Shown here: positions 1 to 11,984 of the stretch, piece after piece
Layout: the number at the start of each line of letters is the position of its first letter
How positions within the stretch are numbered: the first letter of the stretch is position 1
Source of the DNA: Metaphire vulgaris
Lineage: Eukaryota; Annelida; Clitellata; Crassiclitellata; Megascolecidae
Assembly (NCBI GenBank): GCA_018105865.1
Contig: CM030870.1
Span: 3,508,001-3,572,000, forward strand
Reading direction: 5' to 3'
DNA: 64,000 nucleotides
Made by a program: the position numbers and the translations under genes
Notes under the pieces: generated by a model
The model's database searches: none
Told to the model about the DNA's origin: nothing
What the model saw: only the letters and a program-made list of their open reading frames with translations

Positions 1-536
1 TAAATCACAAAACTTAACTTTCATTTGATTAGTGAACTATTAATTAATCATTACCTTATTATTGTTATTCATTCATTCATTCATTCAAAGAGTACAGTGC
101 ATCAAAAATGAAGTGGTCAATTAAGCATAAATAAATAAATTAGAGACTAAATAAAAGGGCTTCATTAAATTTTATTTCTGTGGCGATCTAAGCTTCTGCG
201 CCAGGAATATTTTTTATCAGGCAAAGTCTAAACGACAATATGGCAACATTGCTAAGTTAGCTACTTCGTTCGTGACTGACGTCGATCGCTGTTGGCTCAG
301 ATATAAAATAGCATGCTATATGACATAGATCCATCTGAACAGTCTAAATATCACAATCGAATTTCTCTTTACATGTGAACTATTAATTATTTATTCACTT
401 CGCTGTTGAAATATCTATAAGTTTTTATAAGAGAGGATAAGAAAGCTGAACGCCATTTTGAGTTGTTAATACTTTCTCTGTAGCGCCACAGATATTCAAG
501 GTCTAATACTCTGTTTACTGAAAATTATTAATTTAG

Positions 537-1444
537 AGTCTAAGAGAAAATTAAAAAGCTACGCCATTATCATTGGAGGATACGACGGCAATTTAGCCTT
601 AAAAGATGTTACTATGGTAAATCTTCATCAACCTGAAGATGTTTTTAGATTACAACAAATGCCAACTGCAATGCAACCAGAAATTGCATCCGCTGTTTAC
701 TGCAATTCAATCTACATTACTGGAATAGGAAAAAACAACGACGAAATTTGGAAGTTCGATGCAACGTCTGATAATTGGAAGAAATGCGCTTCTATGGTCA
801 AAGGCAGAAGACGACACTGCGTGGCGTTTGTTGATCAGTTTTTGTACATATGCGGCGGATATGTAGATTCTGATGAAAGTACACTCGATGGCGTTGAAGC
901 ATACGACGCAATCAATGATCGCTGTTCATCTGTTGGTAAATTACTTCACTGTGTTCACAGTGCAGGCAATTGTGTTCCCTTCGAATCGTCTCTTTACATC
1001 TTTGGTGGAGGAAACGCCAATAATATAGCCATGAGTCAAGTTCAAGTATACGATACAGAATTAAACACATGTACTCTGCTCTCCCATTCAATGCCCACAA
1101 CACTCGGTTTTGTGCGAGCTGCATTGTTTGGGAAGACTGTTATTTTACTTGACACAGAAAGCTGCTTCTTGTACGATCTTGATATGGGGACTTGGCAGGA
1201 AAGAAATCAATTTAGAAGCGAAATCAGGCGCTTTGGTATGATCATCGAGAATGATGAAATATTTGTTTTTGGAGGCGGTACATATATTCGTGATGCTGGT
1301 GGAAAATCAAAGTGGGCTTGTAGAGACGACGTCAAATGCATTCCAGTGAAGAATATCATAGAGGATAAAGCAATTGAATGGAGACATCACGCGAAATTAT
1401 TAAGACATTCATTAGTATTCAGCTGCGAAAATATCAAACTCTGA
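537..1444 (+). CDS. Kelch exon of TRIM-kelch gene 1 (5' part outside window)
   Basis: This is the last exon of a TRIM-kelch gene whose RING/B-box exon would lie before position 1. The exon opens after a TTTAG acceptor with two bases completing a split codon (phase 1), reads 301 residues and stops at 1442-1444. Six propeller repeats are visible, marked by IIGGYDG, YITGIG, YICGGYV, YIFGGGN, VILLDTE and FVFGGG, with Trp pairs such as EIWKF and TWQER between blades. The family role is substrate recognition by a kelch propeller, here presumably for an E3 ligase. It is closest to the kelch exon at 23960, and the preceding 230 bases of intron are also alike. I see no AATAAA close downstream. The match to the four complete genes makes the call firm. 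That a TRIM exon exists upstream is inferred. Confidence 0.88.
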
Positions 1445-3235
1445 GTATAAAATTGTTACAAAGCTCCATTAAATTTGGTGTCTGCTCTGATGTGGAACAA
1501 CTTTAATTAATTATTTAATGTGACTGGTATCCAATCCACATATATTTTTCTGTAAATTTAGACTATCATTAATTTATTTTGCGCTGATTGCATCAGGACA
1601 CAAATTAGCTTTTTTCCTTTGTCATTACTGTAGTTACTAACCAAATTTTATGGCATTAGATTTTGCAGGCAAAATTCGGCTGAAAGACAATAATATCTTG
1701 AAACTCCAGTTGGAGCTTATAAACCCAGTATATCAAATAGCCTGTAAAATTTATGGTGTATGAGATATGGGTGGTGAGGGCATAGACTCAGCGGCCAGTC
1801 GCTTAATCTTTCCCTTTACTATTTTAGGCCGGCTGTCACTTTATAAACAAAGTGGACAGACCAATACATATTGAGTTTAGTTTTAAAGTTTTTCGCAAAA
1901 TAATATGCTCAAGAAGCAAGAACCTGAAAATTCAACTGATTGTAATAACCTGTCAAGCAGGAACACAAGAAGACAAAATATCCGTTCAAATTTTTTAAAA
2001 AAATTATGACTGACAACGATGCACTAAATTTTCGACTGCCTCAACAAACAAATTTATTTTACTCTCTATTTTCAAGAGTAGGTATAAAACGCAACACGCA
2101 TGCGTGTTGTGTGTGCATGTGTGCGTATTTTAAAATAAAGATACATCTGTTCAAACCAGTCTATTAAAGTATTTTCTTTTCGTCGTTCTTGTAATTGTTC
2201 CACCGTTTTTCGATCATTATATGCCTGTCAATCGATCTTTCTATTGGTCTTTGATCAGGCTGTGAGTACTGTTCGACGCGTACTGCTCACAAGATACCAA
2301 CACAAGACCTCTTGCAGTCTCTTGCACAATAAACACCAACGACATTCCCCCTCCAACGTAAAGTGACCACTGAAGACCTCTTTCATTCATCCATATGTTC
2401 ATCTATTGATTCATTAATCCGTCCATCTGTCCGTCTCTTAGTCCGTCTATTCCGTCTATATCCATCCCTCCCTCCGTCCATCCATTCATATATCTAAGCA
2501 TCCATCCCTCCATCCAAATCTCCATCCATCCATCCACCGATCATTATTTACGTGCGTTGTTCCTTTTTACTTCATTCTTGTTTTTTGTTGCATTTTTCTT
2601 CAGCTGACGACATTTGGTGTAAAATAAATGTGGTTCAAAGGCGGTTTTACTTCGTATAATTAGGCTACTGTTGCATCTAAGCCTGTCGCATGTGAATGCG
2701 TTCAACACAGATTTATAGCATAGGAGCAGCATCGGCGCTGAAATTGTTGAAATTCTGCTGGACGAGAGCCGCCCTACTCGTTCTGGTTACGCCCCTCTAG
2801 ATGTTGACCACCACCAACGAAAACTATTCGAACTGACCCCATAGTCGTCTTTGAATTAGCCACTACAAGACTTCTCACTCAATTTTGGCCTCATTAGAAA
2901 TACAAACACGCGCAAAAACGTTTAGATTTCGTCTTGGAATTTCATTCCAGGAGTTACTTTTAGGTATGAAGCATTTCTGATTTCTTTACAGATTTCAGTC
3001 TAAAACTTCCTCAACTTCCTCGTGTCCATTACTTTTCACATTAAAACTATTTTAAGTTAAATAAGAATAAACACAATTTTAAAGCAAACGCTTTCAAAAG
3101 AGGAGACAAGTGGTACTTTTTAAATTGCCAAGTCCGACAACAAGAGTGTTGATTGAAACAATTTGGTTAAATAGCGGATTAGCAATTACCAACTTCAGAA
3201 TCAAAACATTTTTTCCTTTTCCGAATTGACTACAG
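1445..3235. other. Gene 1 downstream flank
   Basis: Holds the duplicated 3' flank block (about 1670-1890, shared with the other array genes) and a degenerate CCAT-type simple repeat at about 2395-2540. I see no gene in the rest. Confidence 0.5.
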
Positions 3236-4056
3236 CTACGGTGTCTTATTCGACCTTCCAGGTACCCAGCTGAACCGATTTGTGGATGTCGCCGGAATGA
3301 TCACGTTACGTCTCTTTTCAGGGATAAGCTTTACTGGCTCCAAAATTCACGAACCCATTTTATCAGTCTGCAAATTTCTCATTATCATATTTGGGACATC
3401 TATCGCATCAGACATCTCCTCCCTAAGCCTGTTCTTATTCAGTTAGCCAATGCATTGGTATCTAGTCGCCTAGATTATTGCAATTCCCTGCTTTTCGGCA
3501 TCACAAATTCAAATATGCAGAAACTCCAGAGAGTACAAAATTCCTTAGAGAAATATCAAAAGCTCCAATATTTGAACATATAACTCCAACAAGACAGTCC
3601 CTACATTGGCTTCCTATCAAATACCGAATTAATTATAAAATTTGTATTTTAGTTTTTAAAGCCATATTATATACTGAACCCTATTACCTTAAGATGCGAC
3701 TAATCTCTCGACCTACTACTCAATTCACTAGGTATTCGGCAGGACTTTCATTTGTTGTTCTTTATTCTCGCACCGTCATTGGCACTAGTTGTTTCTCAGT
3801 GTGTGGCCCTAAGCTTTGGAATTCATTACCAATATCACTTCGTAAAACTAAAAATTTATCATCTTTTAGATCTGGTCTTAAAACTTACCTATTTGATTTG
3901 GCTTATCCTCTTAGATTTCTCCCCCGCTGTTCTGACTGATCTTCCGGATTGACCTGACTCTAATTCTATTTGGATTTGATGCGCCATCGGCTGATGCTCT
4001 GGGCATTATGATAGTGGCGCCATAGAAGTTTATTGATTGATTGATTGATGCCAAAG
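3236..4056 (+). mobile_element. CR1/L2-like LINE, 3' end
   Basis: Three-frame reading gives LDYCNSLLFGITNSNMQKLQ, then LHWLPIKYRINYKI, CGPKLWNSLPISLRK and SGLKTYLFDLAYP, the typical C-terminus of CR1/L2-type reverse transcriptases. The element ends in GGCGCCATAGAAGTTTATTGA and a TTGA tetranucleotide tail. A frame break after SLLFGI and 5' truncation mark it as dead. A copy in the other orientation lies at 26466-27070. Confidence 0.8.
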
Positions 4057-4337
4057 GCGTAGGATGAATTCAAATAATTCCCTAATCTTACGACGGATCT
4101 GTCCGATAACTTTGAGTTGACAAGACCCTTCAAATACCAAATATTTGGCGACAGTAATCGTTGAAATTTACGCGCCATCAGCCTGAGAAAAAATGGGGAT
4201 CAATGGGTAGAAGAGCAACCCTCGTCCAACATGATTTACAACCAGCGGGGTATTCCAGAATATTATCCCCGCTCACATTCTACTTAAACATAGCACTGCA
4301 TTCTCAAATCATAATGACTCAGTAGACGTCTAGAAAA

Positions 4338-5856
4338 TATTTTCTTATTTGTTTCGCAATATTTTTTTACTATCCTTCTGATCGTATGTATTTGATCAAT
4401 TGTACTCCTTCCCATTCTGAAGCCTGCTTGTTCCTCTGCCAATATTTCTTCTGAGTAGTGTTTGAGTCTTTGTTGTAGCACATTTGTATATATTTTCCTG
4501 GTATACTGAGTAAGCTTATTCCTCTATAATTATTGCAGTTTGTTTTATCCCCTTTTAATGTATTGGTAACATTATGGCTTTTCCCCATTCCTCTGGTGAT
4601 TTTTCTTCTTCGAATATTTTATTGCATAGTTTGTGGAATATATTCACTGTAATTTCCTCTCCTGCTTGTAGCATTTCTGTTGTTATCATATCTGTTCCTG
4701 GAGATTTTCTAACTTTCAATCTTTTATGGCTTCTTTTATTTCTTCTTCTGTAAAGTTTGCTATTTCTTCTTCAAGCATTTGACAGCATACAGCATGAAGA
4801 TCTATGGCAGGCACTGAAGCACTATAGTGAATCTCATAAAAAACTTAAACAGTAACACAATGAGCAGAGTGAAAATTAATGGGGAACTAACAGAATGGTT
4901 TGAGATAACAATTGGAACGAGACAAGGATGTGGCTTATCTCCACTGCTATTTAATATAATACTAGATGTGGTAATGCAAAAAGCAATACAAAACACAAAA
5001 GAGGAAGATGCTGGAGTAAAAGTATATGGACAAACAATAAATAATTTAAGGTTTGCAGATGACATAGATGTGATAAAAACAAAAGCAGATCACCTACAAA
5101 TATTAACCAATGAAATAAGCAAGGCCGGAGAAGAAGTGGGGCTAAAAATAAATATACAGAAAACTAAAGCAATGGTCACGGGGAACAAGAAGGGGAAAGT
5201 TAATCTAAAACTAAAGGAGGAAATAATAGAACAAGTACCAAAATTTGTATACCTAGGATCAGTACTGACATAAGATGGCCTAAGTGAAGAAGACATAATA
5301 AGGAGAATTGGCCTAGCAAGTGCAGCATTTGGAAAACTTCAGAAGATATGGAAAGACAAACAAATATCACTGAAAACAAAACTAAAGCTATATAACACAC
5401 TGATCAAACCAATACTATTATATGGATCAGAATGCTGGACCATAAAGAAGAAAGACGAAAGAAGATTAATGACTGCAGAAATGAACTGGTTAAGAGGAAT
5501 AGCAGGAGTCAGCAGAAGACAAAGAATAAGAAATGAAACGATCAGAGAAAAGACAGAACAAAAAGAAATGATACTCGAATCAATACAGAAACGAAGACTG
5601 AAATGGTTTGGTCATGTTGAAAGAATGAAGGAAGAAAGACTACCAAAGAAAGCACTATACAACTATGTTGAATGGAAAATGAGAAAAGAAAGACCAAGAA
5701 AAACATGGATAGAAAACTTAAAGAGGATGCAGAAGAAATGCAAATGAACTTCATCCAATTGACCAGAGCAGCAAGAGACAGACAGAAGTGGAAGGAACTC
5801 ATTCAGACCCATCGTCCAACCCAATAGGGAAAGACGGAAGGAAAGAAAGAAAAAGA
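4338..5856 (+). mobile_element. RTE-like LINE with inverted 5' part and 14-bp target duplication
   Basis: The right two thirds (about 4786-5856, plus strand) encode RT fingers and palm: GTRQGCGLSPLLFN, the active-site RFADDID, ILLYGSECWTIKK and RRLKWFGHVERM. The left part (4338 to about 4785) is on the minus strand and encodes the preceding RT segment: NYRGISLLS and AGFRMGRSTIDQIH. The two join in a nearly continuous protein order. The whole is flanked by identical AGACGTCTAGAAAA copies at 4324-4337 and 5857-5870. One stop at 5272-5274 and a later frameshift break the frame. Confidence 0.85.
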
Positions 5857-6449
5857 AGACGTCTAGAAAAACAGTAAGTAATGTGTTAGAAACTGTTATG
5901 TTAGTTAGGCTGAAATAATTATTGACTGTTAGGTGCCAATATGGGCGAAAATACAAGAACATTTCATATATAGTGAGAAATATGGCATTGGTTCACTACA
6001 GTTCTGTGCAATTTAGGTCGTTTCATGAAATGATCAGTTTATTTTCTTCTTTCACTGTCTAAAGGTCATGGCCATCACTCCGTTGGACAAAAGCAGCAGA
6101 AGAATTGGTCACAGTGTTACCATATTCTAGAGCACGAAGAAAAATGTCTGTCAATACCAGCCTCTTAAGTTCTTAATAAAGAAACTATATCAATCATATT
6201 ATAATGCAACCATTACACCCATAGGCTTAAATAAATAATATTTATTAGCAAAAACAATTGCTTCTTCACAGTTAGCGAATAAGTTTTCAACTTTTCATAT
6301 ATCTTGTCTTATTGTTTTTTTTGCGGTTTTCATGTCTCCGCGAATACTTGACATTTGGTACCATATTTTTGTGTTGAAACTTCAGATTGGCTATTTTCGT
6401 TGTAAATGGGGGCGTAGATTAATTAATGCTAAGAGATCATGTTTGATCT

Positions 6450-6513
6450 TTGCTCCAGTTTCACCGAAAGAAAGAATAGGAGCAAGAGGTTTCGGAAGAA
6501 TCTCGTCTGACAG
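6450..6513 (+). other. Possible non-coding first exon of gene 2
   Basis: A good donor CTGACAG|GTGAGT follows a stretch that is similar upstream of gene 4 (TTGGAAGAGAATTGTCTAACAG, ending at 27778, where the donor is only GTCTGA). The similarity continues for several hundred bases on both sides. It could be a 5' UTR exon or simply duplicated flank. No transcript evidence is available here. Confidence 0.25.
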
Positions 6514-7206
6514 GTGAGTGATCTAATGAGATTGCTCTTAAGTTCTCAACTGTTATAATGGATAGCCTGATTTTCAAAAGTTAACCGTTTTAATCAGTGT
6601 CTTTAGAATATAAAATTGATTTCTGAGTCGTATGCGTCATTGGGCTGACATTGAAGCACGATGCCTTAAAATCTTTTGTAGAGTAATGCTGAAGCAAAAA
6701 CGAAAATGAAAACAGATCTGTAAACAATTCTCATTTCACTTTTTCAAAAACCGATGATAGAGATATCGTTCTCAGATCACACGCACTTATTTAGGATTTT
6801 AGCTACTTTAAATGCAATCAAATGCTACTTGATCGAAAGTGAGAAGCTGAATTAAGTGCAAATACTGAATAGGCCTACTATTTAATTGTAGTGCAAAATA
6901 TTTATGAAAAACATGTCCATGAATCTATAAATAAACAGTCCTGCCCAATATTTTTCAGCTATGCGGGGAAATTCTAGCAGTGTACCTGTCTTGTCTACGT
7001 GTCTTGCCTTAATGATGCACAGAATATGTTCACTGGAGTGTGCAAAAATTTTCTCAGCGCAATTAGAAGCTTGATATGAGGCATCAGGTTATATTCATGA
7101 GCGTTCATGAAACGAACATTCTTCAACTCTCCGTTGGAACTTCCAACAGAGTCCTTACAAATATAAGTACAGAACACTTGTTTTCGAGTTGGATCTCCCT
7201 CCAAAA

Positions 7207-7402
7207 CAGTGTTTATTCTAGGCCTTCTCTGGGGGGAATTCCCCCCTTTCCAAGTTTTAAATTCCCAAAAAATTTTTTTTTTTGATATGTTGCATGGTGG
7301 GATGACAATTCCCCCCCCCACAAAAAAGTGTGACGACTCAGACCTTGTCCCCTAAACATTTCAAAATCCCCCGCAATGTCAAGGTGGCTAGAATAAACAC
7401 TG
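7207..7402. mobile_element. hAT-type MITE, family A
   Basis: Terminal inverted repeats CAGTGTTTATTCTAGGCC and GGCTAGAATAAACACTG, C-rich interior. Flanks CTCCAAAA (7199-7206) and CTCCAAAG (7403-7410) are an 8-bp target duplication with one change. Confidence 0.85.
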
Positions 7403-7449
7403 CTCCAAAGTTTTACTTGCTGTTCAAGCACCAGCTGATTTCTGGTATT

Positions 7450-7807
7450 CAGGGATATTTTTACAATCCCTAACACCCCCAACACCCGCCAATTTGAGGT
7501 CGACACCCCCAAAATTTAGTAATGTGACAATGGCATGCATACAAAATGCATACTAATTAGCCCTGAAAACCCAACAAGGAGGAGTACATCCCCATCTTTT
7601 ATCCTCGGACGTCCTTTTTTTGCTTGACTTTTTGAGACTTTATAACGTTTTTTATTGTCAGTTTTTTTCGGTAGAGACTTCCAATTTTCGACACTCCTCA
7701 GATTTTCCTGACACTCCCAAATTCACAATCCTACAATCCTAGGAAATAAGCACACACCCCAAATTTTCACGACACTCCCCAAATTCACAATCCTAGAAAT
7801 AACCCTG
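7450..7807. mobile_element. hAT-type MITE with perfect 8-bp target duplication
   Basis: Begins CAGGGATATTTTTACAATCC and ends GATTGTGAATTTGGGG read inverted (terminal AACCCTG). CTGGTATT occurs at 7442-7449 and again at 7808-7815. Together with the MITE just before it, this accounts for nearly all the extra length upstream of gene 2 compared with gene 4. Confidence 0.85.
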
Positions 7808-8406
7808 CTGGTATTGGCCTGATTTAGAGTGCCTTTGTATTATATTCTAAACTGCTAGAACCAGTTCCATAAATTTGTATTCCCATTATCATCATGTTTT
7901 CTGTTTTTATTCAAATCCTGTTACTGTAACTTGACACCAGCCGTTGTCAAATACTACCGCTATTCGTTGTCATTGCAATATTATATCTCATGATGTTATC
8001 GGATCATGATAGCGCCTTGTCTTTGTGATCACTGTTTGACTCTTTTATCAAACGCTGATAAGGTACACAGCTCAAGATTGACGGTCATTAACTTACAGTA
8101 AACATAATTCATGAAAGGGGCAAAATTTCAATTTGCGATTTCGGCAAAATTAGTATTAGTGTACAATCCATGCAAATGGTAGTCGTTGCAATTTTTAAGT
8201 TCTTTCACAAAATGAAACAAAATTTAACATAAAATCTTTCACTTTCAACAGAATTGGAGAAATTTCAGAAGAAACGACTCTTCAAATTTTCATAAATCTC
8301 TTCTACTGTGCATGTATACATGCAAAGTCATTGATGCAAATTTTAACATTCAAAACTCCAAACGAGTTTTACACTGTAGAATTGCCAACAAACAGAAATT
8401 CAGACC

Positions 8407-9520
8407 ATGGCAGCTAAAGATAACAAAGCACTGAGCGAACTTCGTCGCCTGACAGAATGTTGCATCTGTCTGATGCCTTTTACTGATCCAAGAATGTTGC
8501 CATGCATTCATTCTTCATGTCTCAGGTGCCTCGAGAATATTCAAAAGAATAACAGAAAGAAACCAGGCGATGTCATACCTTGTCCAGTGTGTAGAAACGA
8601 GTTCACAGTTCCACAAACAGGAATGACTGGATTACAGAAGAATTTTTTTATTGTAAATATGCTGGAAATAATGCAAAATTTAAATGAAGAAACAGCGTCT
8701 CAACGTTGCAAAATGTGCAGAATTATAGATGCACAAAAGGATGCGAGTGAAGTCACAATGAAATGCTTGGAATGCCGCGAAACATTTTGTGAACGCTGTG
8801 CCAATCTCCACAAATATAACAAGTTCACCCAAGCACACAGAATTGTTGAAGTGAAAGGAAATCTTAGCGAAGAAGAGATTCTAATGGTTTTACCTCCTCC
8901 AAGCTGTCCAAACCATCCCCTTCAAGTGCTCAACTACTACTGTGGAGACTGCAAGACAGTGGTGTGTGTCTCCTGTTTTGTTGAGATGCATACATCGCAC
9001 AGTTGTAAAGATGTGTCCACAATTGACAAAAACTTTCGCAAAAGCCTCGAAGACAGTTCGACAAAGATGCTTTACTACATTGCACAAATGGAAGCAAAGC
9101 GAAGTAAGATGGAAAGTAATAAGACGGAACTTTTGGAGCAGACATCTGAAATAGAAAATGCCGTTCGACTGAAAAATCAACAACTAAAGGCAATGATTGA
9201 TGAACACACGCATGTTGTTTTGAATGAACTTTCCTCTATAAAGCAAAGACATTTGAAAAATCTGGAAACAGAAGTTGAGGAAATTGAGCGAAAGATGACA
9301 ATTCTGAGAAGTTTTGAAGCCTATTGTTCTGAGATCAAATCAAAAGGCTCTCCCACTGATATTTGTAGCTCTGTCGACGGCTTAATCAGAAGATCAGATC
9401 ATTTGGAGAAAGAAAATGCTGAATATTTTAGTCGGCCTGACTCTGTTATTGAAATCAAATTCAGGGCAACTGAACCAAATGAGTTCAATCAGAGTTTCAA
9501 TGTCATTGGCCAAATAGAAG
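8407..9520 (+). CDS. TRIM exon of TRIM-kelch gene 2: RING, two B-boxes, coiled coil
   Basis: Predicted E3 ubiquitin ligase N-terminal half, 371 codons plus one base (phase 1 donor GAAG|GTATGA). The C3HC4 RING is at residues 18-62 (C18, C21, C33, H35, C38, C41, C59, C62). B-box 1 is at about 101-145. B-box 2 is at 167-198 with the exact spacing C-x2-H-x8-C-x2-C-x4-C-x2-C-x4-H-x2-H. A charged, leucine-rich coiled coil follows at about 205-315. In the TRIM family the RING recruits an E2 and the coiled coil dimerises the protein. The ATG has an ACCATGG context and aligns with the starts of the other three copies. The open frame runs past the donor to a stop at 9538, but the homologous kelch exon downstream in matching phase supports splicing. 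It is closest to the exon at 38379, especially through the coiled coil. Confidence 0.92.
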
Positions 9521-9756
9521 GTATGAATTACACGATTTAATTTTTATATGATAAATTGCTAATTGGTTGCGTCGCAAAAAGAAGAACCAGAAAATTTGTT
9601 GATGAAAAGAATCTTGTGTGATTCAGCAAAAGCTTCATCACAATCTAACGTTATGCTTTTGCTGAATTTTAAAAGTTTACTGATATTTGAAATGGATTAC
9701 TGTATTTACGATCTACTATATTCTAGCAAATCTAGCAGCGTATATATATATATATA

Positions 9757-10426
9757 TCTATAATATTAAGATCCTTATCTGTATGTCTCTCTGTTACCTT
9801 CAAGCGTTCTGATTGGTTGACTGCTGGTAGACGGTTTAGACCGTTTAGTCCTTACGTCGCGATGCGTTGATGGGCGAGCGTTGACTATTGGTAGACGGTT
9901 TAGACCGTTTAGTCCTTACGTCGCGATGCGTTGGTGGGCGAGCGTTGACTATTGGTAGACGGTTTAGTCCTTACGTCGCGATGCGTTGGTCGAAGACGAC
10001 GTTGCTATTGGTAACAATTGTTCGTAGAATCGTAGTTTAGCACGGTTTAGTCGAGTCATTGCAGCGCCAGAGGGGTGGGCGTGCGACGACGTTGCTATTG
10101 GTAACAATTGTTCGTAGCTTGAGGAAGCAGCGTCAGAGGGGTGGGCGTGCGACGACGTTGCTATTGGTAGCAATTGTTCGCAGCCTGAGGTAGTTGCGCA
10201 ATTTTAACGTACATTTTAACGTACACAAAAAAATACGTGTACAGCGTCACAAATGGCCACAGTTGCGTGATTTTAACGTACATAGGCCTAATTATTACGT
10301 GGCGCATTGAAATGTTGTTCCGCATGAATTCAATGATTGGGTATTAGGTATAGGTATTGGGTTAGTATTATCCTGCACTGCGAGCGAAGCGAGCGCGAGG
10401 CGCGAGCGAAGCGAGCATCTTTCTAG
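9757..10426 (+). mobile_element. Short non-autonomous Helitron
   Basis: Begins TCTATAATATTAAG and ends GCGAGCATCTTTCTAG, inserted between A and T in a TA tract, as Helitrons do. Inside are two tandem arrays: about 2.5 copies of a unit of 60-70 bases (TAGACGGTTTAGACCGTTTAG) at 9829-9990, and repeats around GTGGGCGTGCGACGACGTTG at 10000-10180. No coding capacity. It sits in the gene 2 intron. Confidence 0.75.
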
Positions 10427-10435
10427 TATATATAT

Positions 10436-11391
10436 TAGAGATGTGCGGGTACAGCAAATTGCCTACCGTACCTGTGCAAAAACTTCCTTACCCTACCCTA
10501 CCCGTACCTGTAGCGCTATACCCGTACCCGACCCGTGCCCGTAAAATGTGTACCCTATCCGTACCCGCGGGTACGGGTACGAGGACCTGTACTCGTACCC
10601 GTATACCCTTATCTGTTCCTAGAGACTATAGAGAGGCAGCAACATTACTGTAGTAATGAAAGCAAAGCACATTTAAAAATTTTTAAACATGTCATATGTT
10701 GAAAAGAATTTTTTAAGAGGCACATTTTTAGATTTGGACAGATCTAGGACTTAGGAATCAGGGTAATCTACTTGGAAAATAGTAGGCCCGGGTTCTTTCT
10801 GAGGGTACTGGACTACTGATTGGTAACATTGTGCAACACTGCTAGTCAGCTATCCTAAGCCTACATGAGTGTCGGACAAGGAATAGAAGACTCGATGGGC
10901 CTACATGTTTAAATTATTTAGTGGATATAGTTTAGCTATGAGAAGGCATTGGAGCTGAAGTTAAACAGCAGAACGATTTGTCAAAGGAACATTATCACTG
11001 GAGGACACCACTACAATGATTTACGTTTGATTATGTTTGCTACTTTACTGATGACGTCAGATAATGTCATTGTATTTCATTTATGCTTTCAGTAAGTAAA
11101 ATGCATGCAATGGCATATAACTGTCTGACTAACTGAACGCAATATACAAGTTACACTAATACACTTCACTCAATATAATTTTTCTATTGCTGCATTGCTA
11201 ATTTTCTATAATAGTGAGAAATTAAAATAATTATCATGTTTTACGGATAAAAACGGGTGTACCCGTACCCCTAGCGCTATACCCGTAACCGACCCGTACC
11301 CGTAAAATGTGTACCCTACCCCTACCCGTACCCGCGGGCACGGGTACGGATAGGGTATACCCGCGGGTACGGGTATACCCGCACATCTCTT
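10436..11391. mobile_element. TIR element with GGGTAC subterminal arrays
   Basis: AGAGATGTGCGGGTA at 10437-10451 is exactly inverted at 11376-11390. Both ends carry degenerate runs of the hexamer CGGGTA in mirrored orientation, around an AT-rich core of about 600 bases without a frame. TIR type suggests hAT. Target duplication cannot be read because the flanks are TA repeats. It starts 10 bases after the Helitron end. Confidence 0.75.
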
Positions 11392-11984
11392 ATATATATA
11401 TATATATATATATAATTATATATATAACGAGTTCTAATTAACGCAGCGCTAAACGACATCTAAAAACCCACATCAAGTTTTGTGCAACCCTGAGGCGGCA
11501 GATATATCCGATAGGCTAACTGTTCCTTCTGTCGGCAGTCGCTGTCATCATCAACGACACACTTAATTTAAGCTTTGAAAGTAACTTATCCAGCTAGTGC
11601 TACTAGACTGCCAAAAATAAATGACCTTTAATTGAATTTTCGTTGAAATTAATATCACTTTTAATCGTTTCTGCGCTGGTTAAGAAAAGTCATCTCGGCC
11701 AGTGATTTGACTCTTTGCGGAAACTTGCATTTTCTGGTTCAACTATTTAAAAATTAGTATCTCGTAATCTGTAAGATTGATTTTGTTCAAATTTGCATAT
11801 TTTGTGTCGAATAAAAATTTAATGTGGATTAATTTTATGATTGATTTTGTTCAAATTTTATAAATTCTGGGTAAAATATTTTGAAGTTATATTGATTTCT
11901 AAAATGGTGCCACTTCAATTACAACAAAGTGTACTTCAATTACAACAAAGTGTAGCTATTTATATATTTCAGTCCTTTATTTAG

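Noticed and set aside
1..536. Possible TRIM exon of gene 1 at the window start
   Set aside because: The sequence is intron only: it matches the intron before the gene 3 kelch exon and has no RING or B-box residues.
8890..9193. Minus-strand frames opposite the TRIM exons
   Set aside because: Antisense shadows of a conserved coding exon, repeated in all TRIM copies.
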